From: Micromonospora lutea | GTDB lineage: Bacteria > Actinomycetota > Actinomycetes > Mycobacteriales > Micromonosporaceae | Direction of reading: 5' to 3' | NCBI RefSeq assembly: GCF_016863535.1 | Contig: NZ_BOPB01000009.1 | Location: 186,001-250,000 of the forward strand | Length of the DNA stretch: 64,000 bases | Shown: positions 16,959 to 26,353 of the stretch, in pieces | Layout of the letters: each line of letters opens with the position of its first letter | How positions within the stretch are numbered: the stretch's first letter is position 1 | Made by a program: the position numbers and the translations under genes | Notes under the pieces: generated by a model | Seen by the model: the letters and a program-made list of their open reading frames with translations, nothing else | The model's database searches: none | Told to the model about the DNA's origin: nothing

Positions 16959-17048
16959 CCCGCTCCACTCCGCTGCGCCGTCGTCCGAGCAGCCGAGTCT
17001 GCTCCGAAACGATGCGGCCCCGCCAGCGATTACCGGCTGATCGACTGG

Positions 17049-18194
17049 TCAGGTGCGCAGGTCCGCGTTGAGTCGGGCGGCCTGGCGGGTGAGGTGGTCG
17101 CGTTCGGGGAGGCTGGCCGCCGATCGGGCGGCTTCGGCGTAGAGCCGGGCTGCCCGCGCCAGGTCACCGTCACGCTCGTGCAGGTAGGCGGCGACAGCGC
17201 GGTACCGGGGCAGGGCGGAGTCGAGTCCCGCCAGGGCGGCCAGGCCGGCTCTTGGTCCGTCCGCCTCACCGACCGCCACGGCCCGGTTGAGGCGGGCCAC
17301 CGGGCTGTCGGTGAGCCGCACCAACTCGTCGTACCAGCCGACGATCTGCACCCAGTCGGTCTCCTCGGCCGTGCGGGCGTCGGCGTGCAGCGCGGCGATG
17401 GCGGCCTGCGCCTGATATTCGCCCAGGCGGTCGCGGGCCAGGGCGGTCTGGAGCACGTGCACCCCCTCGGCGATGAGGCGGGTGTCCCACCGGCTGCGGT
17501 CCTGCTCGGCCAGCGGAACCAGCCGGCCGCGGGAGTCGGTGCGGGCCGCGCGTCGGGCGTGGTGCAGCAGCATGAGCGCGAGCAACCCCGCCACCTCCGC
17601 GTGCCGGATCCTCGCCGCCAGTTGACGGGTGAGTCGGATCGCCTCCGCGGCGAGGTCGACGTCGCCGGAGTAGCCCTCGTTGAAGACCAGGTAGAGCACG
17701 CGCAGCACGGTGGCCACGTCACCCGGCTGGTTGAACCGCACCCCCGAGACGGTCCGCTTGGCGCGGCTGATCCGCTGAGCCATGGTCGGCTCCGGCACCA
17801 GGTACGCCTGGGCGATCTGCCGCGTGGTCAGACCGCCCACCGCGCGCAGCGTCAGCGCGACCGCCGAGGCCGAGGTCAGCGACGGATGCGCGCAGAGGAA
17901 GTACAGCGCGAGGGTGTCGTCCACCTCCTCGCCCGGGTCGGGCGGCGGCTCGGCCTGCACCAGCACCTCGCGTCGCCGTCGGGAGGTGTCGGCGCGGGTC
18001 GCGTCGACGAACTTCCGCCAGGACACGGCTACCAGCCAGCCCTTGGGGTCCCGTGGCGGGTCGGTCGGCCACACCCGTACCGCCTCGACCAACGCGTCCT
18101 GCACGGCATCCTCGGTCGCCGCGAAGTCGACCCCACGACGAACGAGGATGCCGATCACGGCGGGAGTGAGGGTCCGTAGCACGGCCTCCTCCAC
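17049..18194 (-). CDS. ECF42-type RNA polymerase sigma factor (locus 1)
   Basis: The 381-residue protein has the sigma-2 domain (FAATEDAVQDALVEAVRVWP, residues ~24-43), sigma-4 (ALTLRAVGGLTTRQIAQAYLVPEPTMAQRISRAK, ~110-150) and the long TPR-like C-terminal extension (about 175-381) that defines ECF42. These sigmas have no anti-sigma factor and are encoded beside DGPF/YCII proteins, as here: the DGPF gene ends 6 nt upstream. The C-terminal domain is thought to control activity. The start is GTG, with the ribosome binding site inside the end of the upstream gene. Confidence 0.93.
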   Translation of the reverse strand: MEEAVLRTLTPAVIGILVRRGVDFAATEDAVQDALVEAVRVWPTDPPRDPKGWLVAVSWRKFVDATRADTSRRRREVLVQAEPPPDPGEEVDDTLALYFLCAHPSLTSASAVALTLRAVGGLTTRQIAQAYLVPEPTMAQRISRAKRTVSGVRFNQPGDVATVLRVLYLVFNEGYSGDVDLAAEAIRLTRQLAARIRHAEVAGLLALMLLHHARRAARTDSRGRLVPLAEQDRSRWDTRLIAEGVHVLQTALARDRLGEYQAQAAIAALHADARTAEETDWVQIVGWYDELVRLTDSPVARLNRAVAVGEADGPRAGLAALAGLDSALPRYRAVAAYLHERDGDLARAARLYAEAARSAASLPERDHLTRQAARLNADLRT

Positions 18195-18200
18195 CCTGCG

Positions 18201-18608
18201 TTACTCCGCGATGGTCGGCGGTGCGGCCAGGAACGGCCTCACCTCGATCCACTCGTGCAGCGGCTCGCCGCCGACACCGGGTGCCGCGGACAACTCGGCG
18301 GCCAGTTCCAGCGCACGCTCGTAGGTGTCGACGTCGAGCACCATCCAGCCGGCGATCAGGTCCTTGGTCTCCGCGAACGGGCCATCGGTGACCGGTGGCC
18401 GCCCCTCGCCGTCGTAGCGGACGAACGTTCCCTCCGGGGAGAGCGCCTGACCGTCGACGAACTCGCCGGTGCCCTCCAGCCGTTCGGCGAAGTCCTGCAT
18501 GTACTGCACGTGAGCCGAGATCTCCTCGGGTGTCCACTTGTCCATCGGCACGTCGGTCAGCGGGGTCGGGCCGCCACGGTAGTGCTTGAGCAGTAGGTAC
18601 CTGGCCAT
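18201..18608 (-). CDS. DGPF/YCII-domain protein, partner of ECF42 locus 1
   Basis: The 135-residue protein carries the name-giving motif VTDGPFAETKD and an N-terminal MARYLLLKHYRG strand. YCII-fold proteins have a conserved His/Asp pair and unknown catalysis; those next to ECF42 are suspected signal or target proteins of the sigma factor. AAGGAG precedes the ATG by 6 nt. It is first in a two-gene operon with the sigma factor. Confidence 0.9.
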   Translation of the reverse strand: MARYLLLKHYRGGPTPLTDVPMDKWTPEEISAHVQYMQDFAERLEGTGEFVDGQALSPEGTFVRYDGEGRPPVTDGPFAETKDLIAGWMVLDVDTYERALELAAELSAAPGVGGEPLHEWIEVRPFLAAPPTIAE

Positions 18609-18732
18609 CGGGTGCTCCTTGTCGGGTACGGCCATTATGGCCGCGTTCGCAGTGGGGACGAAGCTCGACTCGGCTTCTCGACATGCCCCGAGAAAAATCT
18701 TGGCGGAGTTTCGGACGACCTGTCCGCGCCGG

Positions 18733-19611
18733 TCACGCCGGCACTGCCGTCACCCCGCTCAGACAGGACAACGCTCGGGCGGTGGCCATCTGTGTGGCGG
18801 GCAGCAACGGAGGGCGGACCAGTGGCGTCGGGATGCGTCCCTGGGCGTGCAGCACCGCCTTGACGACGGCGGGATTGGGTTCGGCGAAGAGCGCGGCCGA
18901 GAGGGCGGCGAGTCGGTGGCCGAGCGGCCGGGCCCGCCGGACGTCGCCGGACCGCCAGGCCGCGACCAGGTCGGCGTAGGCGGCGGTGGCGAGGTGCGCG
19001 GAGGCCAGGATGCCGCCGTGTGCGCCGAGGGCGAGCAACGGCGAGATGTACGCGTCCTCGCCGCCGAGCACGGCGAAGCCGGGTGGCGGGTCGGCGAGGA
19101 GGGCGATGGTGTCGGCGTCGATGCCACCGACCGCGTGCTTGATGCCCACCAGCCCGGGCAGGCCGGCGAGGCGGCGCAGCGTGTCGGCGTGGAGCTGCTG
19201 CCCGGTGCGGTACGGGACGTGGTAAGCGACCAGCGGCACGGGGGAGTCCGCGGCCAGCCGGGCGTAGTGCGCGAGCACCGCCTCCTCGCCGGGGCGTAGG
19301 AAGGGCGGCACCAGGCAGAGTGCCGCCGTGACCTCGGGTCGCTCGGCGAGGGACCGCAGTTCCTGGTCGGTGTGCGCGCCGACCAGGAGACCGGCCCGGT
19401 GCTCCCGGCAGGCTGCGGCGATCGCGTCGACCACCGTGTGCTGTTCGACGGCGCTGAGGGCATGCGCCTCGGCGGTGGTGCCGAGGGCGACCAGACCGGC
19501 CGCGCCGGCCGTCAGCATCTCGTGGGCGAGCGTGCTCAGCGCGTCGAGGGCGACGCCCCCGCGCTCGTCGAACGGCGTGATCATGGGAACGTAGAGCCCG
19601 ACAGGTGTCAT
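18733..19611 (-). CDS. DapA-family aldolase/lyase
   Basis: The 292-residue TIM-barrel protein is of the dihydrodipicolinate synthase / N-acetylneuraminate lyase family. The Schiff-base Lys158 (GIKHAVGG), Tyr130 (AYHVPYRTG, 28 residues earlier as in DapA) and GTTAEAHAL at 44-52 are all present. GTTAE in place of GTTGE, and the presence of a LysR beside it, suggest a catabolic keto-acid aldolase rather than the lysine-pathway enzyme. GGAGG lies 8 nt before the ATG. It is transcribed divergently from the LysR gene across 70 nt. Confidence 0.88.
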   Translation of the reverse strand: MTPVGLYVPMITPFDERGGVALDALSTLAHEMLTAGAAGLVALGTTAEAHALSAVEQHTVVDAIAAACREHRAGLLVGAHTDQELRSLAERPEVTAALCLVPPFLRPGEEAVLAHYARLAADSPVPLVAYHVPYRTGQQLHADTLRRLAGLPGLVGIKHAVGGIDADTIALLADPPPGFAVLGGEDAYISPLLALGAHGGILASAHLATAAYADLVAAWRSGDVRRARPLGHRLAALSAALFAEPNPAVVKAVLHAQGRIPTPLVRPPLLPATQMATARALSCLSGVTAVPA

Positions 19612-19644
19612 GCTGCCAGCCTCCGACAGCAGAAGGTGAAGCAC

Positions 19645-19681
19645 CAGTTCCGATTGCTCACCGAATACGTAAGCTGAACTG
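19645..19681. promoter_or_regulatory. LysR/dapA-like divergent promoter with CAGTTC...GAACTG repeat
   Basis: The inverted repeat CAGTTC (19645-19650) / GAACTG (19676-19681) brackets the space between the divergent genes. TAAGCT at 19670-19675 lies 6 nt before the LysR ATG, as in a leaderless promoter. Confidence 0.4.
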
Positions 19682-20590
19682 ATGCTTGACGTCCGCCGCC
19701 TACGGCTGCTGCGGGATCTGTCCCGCCTCGGCACCATCGCCGCCGTGGCCGAGGCGCACACCTACACGCCGTCCGCCGTCTCCCAGCAACTCGCCGCGCT
19801 GCAGCGGGAAGCCGGCGTCGCGCTCCTGGCACGGGTCGGCCGGCGGGTCACCCTGACACCCACCGGGGAGGCGTTGGTCCGGCATGCCGAGGTGGTCCTC
19901 GCCGCACTGGAGGCGGCCGACGCGACCCTGGCCGCCGCGCGGGGCGGGCTCTCCGGCACGGTACGCATCGGCGCGTACCCCAGTGCCGTGCGTACGCTGC
20001 TGCTGCCCGCCCTGGTCGCGCTCGGCCGCGACCACCCCGGGCTCGACCTGATGGTCAGCGAACTGGACCCGGTCGCCGTACCCGACGCGTTGCGCGACCG
20101 GCGTCTCGACGTGGCCCTCGTGCACGACTACGACATCGTGCCCGTCGAGCCGGACCCCGCCCTGGACTCGGTGCCGTTGCTGGACGAGACCGTGTACCTG
20201 GCCGTCGGGGCGGCCCGGAGCCTCACCGGCGACCCGATGCGTTCGGTACGCGACGCGGACTGGATCGTGGGCAGCCCGGGCACGCTCTGCCACTCGGTGA
20301 CCCTGCACGCGTGTGAGCTGGCCGGCTTCCGTCCGACCGTGCGGCACCACGCGGACGACTTCACCGCGGTGCTCGCCCTGGTCTCCGCCGGTCAGGGTGT
20401 CGGGCTGGTGCCCCAACTGGCTGTCGAGCGCCCGATCACCGGGGTGGTCCTCGTTCCCCTCACCATCCGACGGCGTACCCGGATCGCCTACCGGCAGGGT
20501 GCGGGTGAGCATCCGGCGGTGGCCGCGAGCGTCGTCGCGCTGCGGACCGCCGCCCAGGACCTGCCCGTCGAGCAGATGGTCGGGTGCTGA
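19682..20590 (+). CDS. LysR-family transcriptional regulator
   Basis: The 302-residue protein has an N-terminal winged helix (residues 1-60; TPSAVSQQLAALQREAGVALLARVGRRVTLTPTGEAL) and a periplasmic-binding-like effector domain. It is divergent from the DapA-family gene and most likely regulates it in response to a substrate or product. The start has no ribosome binding site and lies 6 nt after a TANNNT box. The stop is followed by a strong hairpin. Confidence 0.92.
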   Translation: MLDVRRLRLLRDLSRLGTIAAVAEAHTYTPSAVSQQLAALQREAGVALLARVGRRVTLTPTGEALVRHAEVVLAALEAADATLAAARGGLSGTVRIGAYPSAVRTLLLPALVALGRDHPGLDLMVSELDPVAVPDALRDRRLDVALVHDYDIVPVEPDPALDSVPLLDETVYLAVGAARSLTGDPMRSVRDADWIVGSPGTLCHSVTLHACELAGFRPTVRHHADDFTAVLALVSAGQGVGLVPQLAVERPITGVVLVPLTIRRRTRIAYRQGAGEHPAVAASVVALRTAAQDLPVEQMVGC

Positions 20591-20614
20591 ACGGACACCG
20601 AACTGCTGAACCCG

Positions 20615-20676
20615 CCGTCGGTCCCGCCCGGAGAGCCTGGGCGGGACCGACGGGCTCATGGGCGGGACCGACGGGC
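20615..20676. terminator. Bidirectional hairpin with a duplicated arm
   Basis: A perfect 15-bp stem (CCGTCGGTCCCGCCC and complement, 20615-20653) with a 9-nt loop lies between convergent genes. The right arm GGGCGGGACCGACGGGCTCA is then repeated once more, ending at the stop codon of the minus-strand gene. Confidence 0.7.
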
Positions 20677-21765
20677 TCAGGCGCTCGACGAGAAGGTCGA
20701 GCTGTACTGGTTGTCCTGCAGACGGCCGTTGTTGGCGAAGCAGGCGACCGGCAGCACCGCATCGCTGCCGATCTGCGCCCACAGTTCCTGGATGGTGCAG
20801 TACGAGGGGCCGTCACCGATCGCGGTCACCTGCGCGGTGGTGTGCCTCTCGTGCAGGGCCGGGAACTTGACGATGGAGGTGCCGATACCCGTGGGACCGA
20901 AGCCGTTGGCGCCGACGCCGAGCGGGTACGAGTAGTTCGTCGGACCGGCGAACGGCGTCGCGAGGTACCCGAAGTACCTCGGCGGGCCGAACGACGCGTA
21001 GACCGAGCGCTCCCGGTGGAACGACACGGTGAAGTCGCTGTTCATCGCCGCGCCGGTGCCCGGGTCGTGGCAGGCGACGTAGACCACCACCTCCGCGTTG
21101 GACGCGCCCCAGCGGAGGATCTTGCATCGGCGCGGTTGTGCGTTCGGCTGCTGGGCGGTCACCTGCACGTTCCCGGACAGCTCACCGGTTGGTGCGCCGA
21201 CCCCCGAGAGGCGCACGGCGTAGATGCCCACCCCGACGGTCGCGACGGTGACGGGCGCTCCGGTCGAGTTGTACGCCTGGACGAGGAGGTTGGACGTCAC
21301 CTGCGCTGAGGCGTACGCGCCGACGCCCGCCGGCAGGACGCCGGAGCTGAACGTCCACAACACGGTGAACGGGGTGTCGGCCGGTGTGCCCCCGGGTCGG
21401 AAGCACTGCACGTCGACGACCTCGTCGGTGCCCGAGCCGTACCAGCGTACGAGTTCGCAGAACCGGCCGTCCCGTGCCACGGCGGTGACGTGCGCGTTGC
21501 CTCGGGCTCCCAGGCCGATGTTCGGGAATCGCACCAGGAACCGGCCGAGTGCCACCTTGCCGCCGGTGGCCGTCAGCCCTGGCGTCCAACTTCCGTACTG
21601 GTAGGCGGCGGGCAGTGGCGTCCAGGTCGGTGCCGTCGGATCTTTCACGTAAGCGAACCCGAAGCGGTCGGCGGTTGCGGCTGTGGCCGGGGTGACCGGA
21701 CTCAACAGCGCCGCGGCCAGGATGACGGCCACGGCGGCGCAGAGATGGCGCAGGCGGAGATGCAT
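20677..21765 (-). CDS. Secreted protein of unknown function
   Basis: The product is a 362-residue exported protein: signal peptide (AAVAVILAAALLSPVTPATAATA), then a beta-rich body of three or four similar segments. Each has a hydrophobic strand, an aromatic Gly-rich turn and a Cys pair context (FCELVRW..VVDVQCFRPG; RRCKILRW..VVVYVACHDPG; SYCTIQELW..VLPVACFANNG). This spacing suggests a repeated disulphide-bonded domain. I do not recognise the family. GGAG lies 8 nt before the chosen ATG. It ends at a bidirectional hairpin. Confidence 0.78.
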   Translation of the reverse strand: MHLRLRHLCAAVAVILAAALLSPVTPATAATADRFGFAYVKDPTAPTWTPLPAAYQYGSWTPGLTATGGKVALGRFLVRFPNIGLGARGNAHVTAVARDGRFCELVRWYGSGTDEVVDVQCFRPGGTPADTPFTVLWTFSSGVLPAGVGAYASAQVTSNLLVQAYNSTGAPVTVATVGVGIYAVRLSGVGAPTGELSGNVQVTAQQPNAQPRRCKILRWGASNAEVVVYVACHDPGTGAAMNSDFTVSFHRERSVYASFGPPRYFGYLATPFAGPTNYSYPLGVGANGFGPTGIGTSIVKFPALHERHTTAQVTAIGDGPSYCTIQELWAQIGSDAVLPVACFANNGRLQDNQYSSTFSSSA

Positions 21766-21887
21766 CGTCGACTCCAATCGGCATGAATCGATGCTTGCTG
21801 CCACTCTGTCGGGCATCCGCCAAGAACACAGTCGGCTTGCCTACAGTCCGAGGTGGTCCTGTTACAGCCCGTGTGTCGAGGAATAGG

Positions 21888-22832
21888 GTGGCCCTACCGC
21901 GCGCTCGACGCAATGATCTCGACGTGACGCTGCATGAGGGTGAGATTCCGGTCGACGAGGGTGTCGTCAGGTCATTGTTGACGGATCAGTGTCCCCAGTG
22001 GGCACACCTACCGCTGTCCCGGGCGGGCGCGGGCACCGACAACACCATGTACCGGCTCGGCGACGACCTGCTCGTGCGACTTCCGCGCACCGCAGCCAAG
22101 GCATCGTCGTTGCGCAAGGAACTGCGCTGGCTTCCCCGATTCGCGCCCCTGCTCGCCTGCCGGATCCCGGAGCCGCGGCACACCGGCGTACCCACCGATG
22201 TCTTTCCGACTTCCTGGTCGGTCTACCGGTGGATCGACGGCGACGAGGTCGGGCCGGAGACCGTCTCGGACTGGGCGACCTTCGGCACCGACCTGGCGGC
22301 AGTGGTACGGGACCTGCACGCCGTGGACCTCATGGGGGCGACCCGGACGGGCGACCTCAGCTGGTACCGCGGGGGAGAACTGCGGGCCTGCGCCGACTGG
22401 GTCGGCGCTGCCCTCGCCGACTGCCGTGGCATCGTCGGCACGGAGATCGACGTCGACACGTTGGAACGGCTGTGGCAGATGGCGCTCGACCTGCCCGAGC
22501 CGTCCGGGCCCCAGGTGTGGCTGCACGGCGACCTCCGGCCCACCAACCTCCTGGTACGGCACGGCAGGCTGCACGCGGTGATCGACTTCGGTGGCCTGTC
22601 GATCGGGTTGCCCGACGCCGAGCACGCTCCCGTGTGGGACCTGCCGCCCGAGGCCCGCCGCGCCTACCGGAACGCCGTCGCCGTCGCCGACTCGACCTGG
22701 CTACGTGCCCGCGCCTGGGCGATCGCCGTGGCCGCCAGCGGCATTCCGTACTACCAGCACAGCTATCCGGCGTTCGTCGCCGAGTGCCGGGCCCGCCTCG
22801 AGGCCATCCTCACCGACGCGAGCGCGTCATGA
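21888..22832 (+). CDS. APH-fold aminoglycoside phosphotransferase-like kinase
   Basis: The protein has about 314 residues. An N-terminal ATP-binding lobe (AGAGTDNTMYRLGDDLLVRLPRT) is followed by the catalytic loop VWLHGDLRPTNLLV and VIDFGGLSIGLPDAEH, where family members have GxPxxDL. It likely phosphorylates a small hydroxylated compound; antibiotic resistance is possible but unproven. GAGG 6-7 nt before the GTG at 21888 decides this start. A GTG at 21924 is the alternative. Confidence 0.82.
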   Translation: MALPRARRNDLDVTLHEGEIPVDEGVVRSLLTDQCPQWAHLPLSRAGAGTDNTMYRLGDDLLVRLPRTAAKASSLRKELRWLPRFAPLLACRIPEPRHTGVPTDVFPTSWSVYRWIDGDEVGPETVSDWATFGTDLAAVVRDLHAVDLMGATRTGDLSWYRGGELRACADWVGAALADCRGIVGTEIDVDTLERLWQMALDLPEPSGPQVWLHGDLRPTNLLVRHGRLHAVIDFGGLSIGLPDAEHAPVWDLPPEARRAYRNAVAVADSTWLRARAWAIAVAASGIPYYQHSYPAFVAECRARLEAILTDASAS

Positions 22833-22899
22833 CGCTCCGGTGCCGAGCGTACGAGCGGCCACGACCGCTGAGCGGACAGGCGGAATGAACAGTCAACGA

Positions 22900-22912
22900 T
22901 ACGCTGTCGTCG
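22900..22912 (+). promoter_or_regulatory. -10 box of a leaderless promoter
   Basis: TACGCT (22900-22905) lies 7 nt before the ATG of the BAAT-type hydrolase gene, which has no Shine-Dalgarno sequence. Confidence 0.5.
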
Positions 22913-24154
22913 ATGTCGAGTCGGTCGAAGACGTACCGGATCCTGTCCGCCGTCGTGGCGGGGCTGCTGCTGGCGACCCTTCTCGTCGGTGACCGAGGTC
23001 GGGGCGGCTCGCCGCGCCTGCGCCTGGACGTGGCGCCGGCCGTCGCGCTCGCCGACCAGCCGCTGCGCGTACGGGTGACTGGCCTGGCCGCAGGGGAGCC
23101 GGTGGTGGTCGCCGCCGAGGCCCACGATCACTCGGGGCATCGGTGGCGTGCGGCGGCGACGTTCGTGGCCGACGCCAACGGTGTCGTCGACGTGTCGCGG
23201 GATGCCCCGGTGAAGGGTTCCTACTCGGGGGTGGACCCGATGGGTCTGTTCTGGTCGATGGATCCGCCCGACGGCGACGTCTCCTACTTCGCGCCGTTCT
23301 GGCCGCACGTACGGCGTGACTTCGCGGTCCGGCTGTCGGCCGAGGGTGGTGGGCGTGAGCCGGCCGTCGTCACCGTGCGGCGGGACTGGACGGCGGGCGA
23401 GGTCTCCTTCACCGAGCTGACGCCGACGACCCACGGGGTACGCGGGATGCTGGTGCTCCCGCCACCGGAGGTGCCTCGACGGAGCGGGGTGCTGTGGGTC
23501 GGCGGCTCGGAGGGCGGCGTCGGCGGGCTGTACGACGCGCCTTTGCTCGCCTCCCGAGGGCACCCGGTGTTGTGCCTGGCCTACTTCGGCGCTCCGGGCC
23601 TACCGGACAGCCTGCATGACATTCCGCTGGAGTACTTCGCCACCGCCGCCGAGCTGGTTGCCCCGTACTCCGATGGCGAGGTGGCGGTGATGAGCTACTC
23701 ACGCGGCACCGAAGCCGCGTTGCTGCTGGCGCAACAGCGCCCGGACCTGGTGCGTGCCGTCGTCGTGTACGCGCCGAGCAGCGTCGTCCATCTCGATTAC
23801 CCGTACACGGGAGCGCCCGCCTGGACCTACCGTGGCCGACCCGTCCCGACCGGCCGGATACCGGTCGACCGGATCGACGGACCGGTGCTGGCTGTCGCCG
23901 GCGAGGACGACCAACTCTGGGACGCGCCCACCTACGCCGCCGAACTGCTGCTGGCCCTGGGCGGCGGCCCGCCGCACCGGGCGTTGTTCTACCCGGATGC
24001 CGGTCACGGCGTCGGCACCTTTCCGTATCTGCCGTCGAAGACGGTGCACCGGGCACGTACCGGCGTGTACGCCCACGGCGGCACCCGGGCGGGTGACGCG
24101 GCCGCCCGTCGGGACGGGTGGTCCGAGGTGCTCGCCTTCCTCGGCGCCCTGTGA
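22913..24154 (+). CDS. BAAT / acyl-CoA thioesterase-like alpha/beta hydrolase, membrane-anchored or secreted
   Basis: The 413-residue protein has an N-terminal hydrophobic segment (ILSAVVAGLLLATLLVG, ~10-26), then the Bile_Hydr_Trans beta-sandwich (about 35-165) and the BAAT_C alpha/beta hydrolase domain (about 190-413). The nucleophile elbow reads MSYSRGTEAALL, so Ser takes the usual Cys or Ser place; EDDQLWDAP gives the acid and DAGHGVG the His. Family members are usually cytoplasmic thioesterases, so the N-terminal helix is unusual and suggests an extracytoplasmic esterase or resistance role. Acyl substrate unknown. Confidence 0.85.
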   Translation: MSSRSKTYRILSAVVAGLLLATLLVGDRGRGGSPRLRLDVAPAVALADQPLRVRVTGLAAGEPVVVAAEAHDHSGHRWRAAATFVADANGVVDVSRDAPVKGSYSGVDPMGLFWSMDPPDGDVSYFAPFWPHVRRDFAVRLSAEGGGREPAVVTVRRDWTAGEVSFTELTPTTHGVRGMLVLPPPEVPRRSGVLWVGGSEGGVGGLYDAPLLASRGHPVLCLAYFGAPGLPDSLHDIPLEYFATAAELVAPYSDGEVAVMSYSRGTEAALLLAQQRPDLVRAVVVYAPSSVVHLDYPYTGAPAWTYRGRPVPTGRIPVDRIDGPVLAVAGEDDQLWDAPTYAAELLLALGGGPPHRALFYPDAGHGVGTFPYLPSKTVHRARTGVYAHGGTRAGDAAARRDGWSEVLAFLGAL

Positions 24155-24159
24155 CCGGC

Positions 24160-24187
24160 GGGAGCCGACCCGGTGGGGTCGGCTCCC
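24160..24187. terminator. Bidirectional terminator hairpin
   Basis: A perfect 12-bp stem GGGAGCCGACCC/GGGTCGGCTCCC with a GGTG tetraloop lies in the 39 nt between convergent stop codons. Confidence 0.75.
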
Positions 24188-24193
24188 GGGTGC

Positions 24194-26278
24194 TCAGCGG
24201 GGGGTCCGGTTCTTCGGCAGGTCGAACTGGTCGACGCGGCGGCAGTCACGCTGATTGCCGATCGCGTCGGGCCCCAGCCGGTCGAGCACCTCCCGGGCCC
24301 GCTGACGCCCCAGGTTCCAGGCGGGCCACGGGTCCGGCTCGGCCAGATCGTCGGCGATCCAGCTGAGCGTGCATCGGCGGACCGGATCGGGCAGGGTCGA
24401 CAGGGCGGGAGTGGCGTCCGCGGAGAGCGCCCGCAGATACCAGGCGTCGATCCGGCCGGTCTGCTCGTACCGGGCGATGTTGCGGCGGGCCGCGTAGTCC
24501 TCCGGGTTCAGCGCCGCCAGGCTCAACAGCATCACCACCGCGAGGGCGGCGGTCAGCCGCGGAATCCACCCGCCGCGCCAACGGAGGCCGGCCACCAGGA
24601 CCATCAGGAACACCGCACCGAGCAGCAGTTCGAACGCCATCACGAAGATCCGCTCGCCGGTGAAGCTGTAGACCTTCTGGTAGGTGTACATCCGTGACAG
24701 CGCCGACACCACGATGACCACGCTCAGCGCGCTGAGCAGGCCCAGCAGGATCCTCAACAGCAGACGGTCCAGCGGCCGGTCCCGACGTGCCCACCTGGTG
24801 ACGCCGCCGAGCACCGCCAGGGCCAGTACGGTCACCACGATCAGTTGCCAGAATCCGCTGCGGGCGTACTCGGCGTAGCTGAGCCCGGTGTTCTCCAGCA
24901 CGTGTCGTTGTCCGCCGAAGAGCACGGTGAACTGCACGGCGACGAAGCCGCCGAACAGCGTGGTCAGGGTGGCGATCGGCGGCGCCCACTCGACGAGCCC
25001 GATACTGCGTGCGGTGGGGCGGTCCACCGAGGACAGCTCCGGCGGGGCGGCGATCGTGTAGACGGCGGCCACCGCGATCAGGGCGCCGACGGCGGCCAGG
25101 AACAGCCACCGGAACACCCCGCCCACACTGATCTCCGGGATGAGGGCACCGAGCACCCGCGAGAAGGCGGCGTCGGCGGAGGAGAGCAGCGCCCCGAAGA
25201 CGACCAGAACCACCACGGTGGTGACGACCGAACCGACGACTCGTCGGGTGGCCCCGGAGCCGCCGGGTGCCCGGACATGGGTACGCACCCACGGCAGTCC
25301 CCGGACCGCCGCGATCGGGGCGGCCACCAGGCTGAACAGGATCGATCGGAGGCGCACCCCACCGACGATCGCCAATGCGGTGCAGGCCAGCGCGCCCAGG
25401 ACGCAGAACGTGACCAGCCACCAGGCGTTGCGGAAGGCCAGGACGGCGAGCAGCGCAAGGGCAGCGACGGCCCAACCGGTCCGCAGCCACCGTTCGGGCC
25501 GGGGGAGTTCGGCGATGTGGTGCCGCACCGCGACCGCGACGCCGACGGTGAGGACCAGGTAGCCGAGGAACCAGCCGAGGCCGGTGCGCCCCAACGGAAC
25601 GAACGTGGCGACGCCGAGCGCCCCGGCCAGGACGGCCAGTGGGGTGGCCAGGTTCCGAGCCGGTGCCGGCCCGGGCCACACCCGGTCGAAGAAGGACGGC
25701 TGCCGCGGCATCGGCCGGAACGCGTACGGACCGGACGGTGGGTAGCCGAGTGCCACCGCCGGCGGAACCCGTGGCCCGGCCGGAGCCACCGGAGCGGTCC
25801 GGTCACCCGTCGCCGGATGACCCGCCGCCGTGCTGCCGACCGTCGACGCGGCCGGGGGCCTCGGTGCGGTCGCCGGGCCGTCGGTCGTGGGCGCGGCACC
25901 GGGTTCCGGGGTGGTCGCCGCAGTGCTGGCGACAGGTGGGTCCGCCGTCGCCGGGTCCGTGTCGGTGAGCGCCACCGGGCGCGCTGCCGTGCGCTGCGTC
26001 GGTGCCACGGGACTGGCCGGGCTCACGCCCTCCGGTACCAGGGGCAGGAAGATGGCGTAGCCCTGCGTGCCGGGCGGGACGGTGACCGGAATCGCCCAGG
26101 CGGGCTGGTCGGTCGGTCCGGGCCAGACGATGGGCGTCAGCCCGTCCGTGGGTGGCATGACCAGCAGCCGGGGCGCCGTCGCAGCCGGCGGCGCGGCGGC
26201 CTCGGCGTCGGCTTCGACGGGAAGTTCGTCCGATTCCCCGGGACTCGGGGAGCGGTCGACGGGTGGCGGCTCGGACAC
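24194..26278 (-). CDS. DUF4173/DUF4153 polytopic membrane protein with proline-rich N-terminus
   Basis: The product has about 694 residues. The first ~200 are low-complexity Pro/Ala/Thr-rich cytoplasmic sequence (including MPPTDGLTPIVWPGP). About a dozen membrane helices follow from residue 210 to 590, and the C-terminal soluble part contains ALNPEDYAARRNIARYEQTGRIDAWYLRALSADA, which is typical of DUF4173. The function of the family is unknown. The start is the GTG with AGGAGG 7 nt upstream; the longer frame to 26350 lacks a ribosome binding site. Confidence 0.88.
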   Translation of the reverse strand: MSEPPPVDRSPSPGESDELPVEADAEAAAPPAATAPRLLVMPPTDGLTPIVWPGPTDQPAWAIPVTVPPGTQGYAIFLPLVPEGVSPASPVAPTQRTAARPVALTDTDPATADPPVASTAATTPEPGAAPTTDGPATAPRPPAASTVGSTAAGHPATGDRTAPVAPAGPRVPPAVALGYPPSGPYAFRPMPRQPSFFDRVWPGPAPARNLATPLAVLAGALGVATFVPLGRTGLGWFLGYLVLTVGVAVAVRHHIAELPRPERWLRTGWAVAALALLAVLAFRNAWWLVTFCVLGALACTALAIVGGVRLRSILFSLVAAPIAAVRGLPWVRTHVRAPGGSGATRRVVGSVVTTVVVLVVFGALLSSADAAFSRVLGALIPEISVGGVFRWLFLAAVGALIAVAAVYTIAAPPELSSVDRPTARSIGLVEWAPPIATLTTLFGGFVAVQFTVLFGGQRHVLENTGLSYAEYARSGFWQLIVVTVLALAVLGGVTRWARRDRPLDRLLLRILLGLLSALSVVIVVSALSRMYTYQKVYSFTGERIFVMAFELLLGAVFLMVLVAGLRWRGGWIPRLTAALAVVMLLSLAALNPEDYAARRNIARYEQTGRIDAWYLRALSADATPALSTLPDPVRRCTLSWIADDLAEPDPWPAWNLGRQRAREVLDRLGPDAIGNQRDCRRVDQFDLPKNRTPR

Positions 26279-26353
26279 CGCGCCTCCTAGATCGACATGT
26301 GTGTCGTCACTGTAGGCCCCGTCACGCCGTCCCGTCGTCCCGCCGCGCACGAC

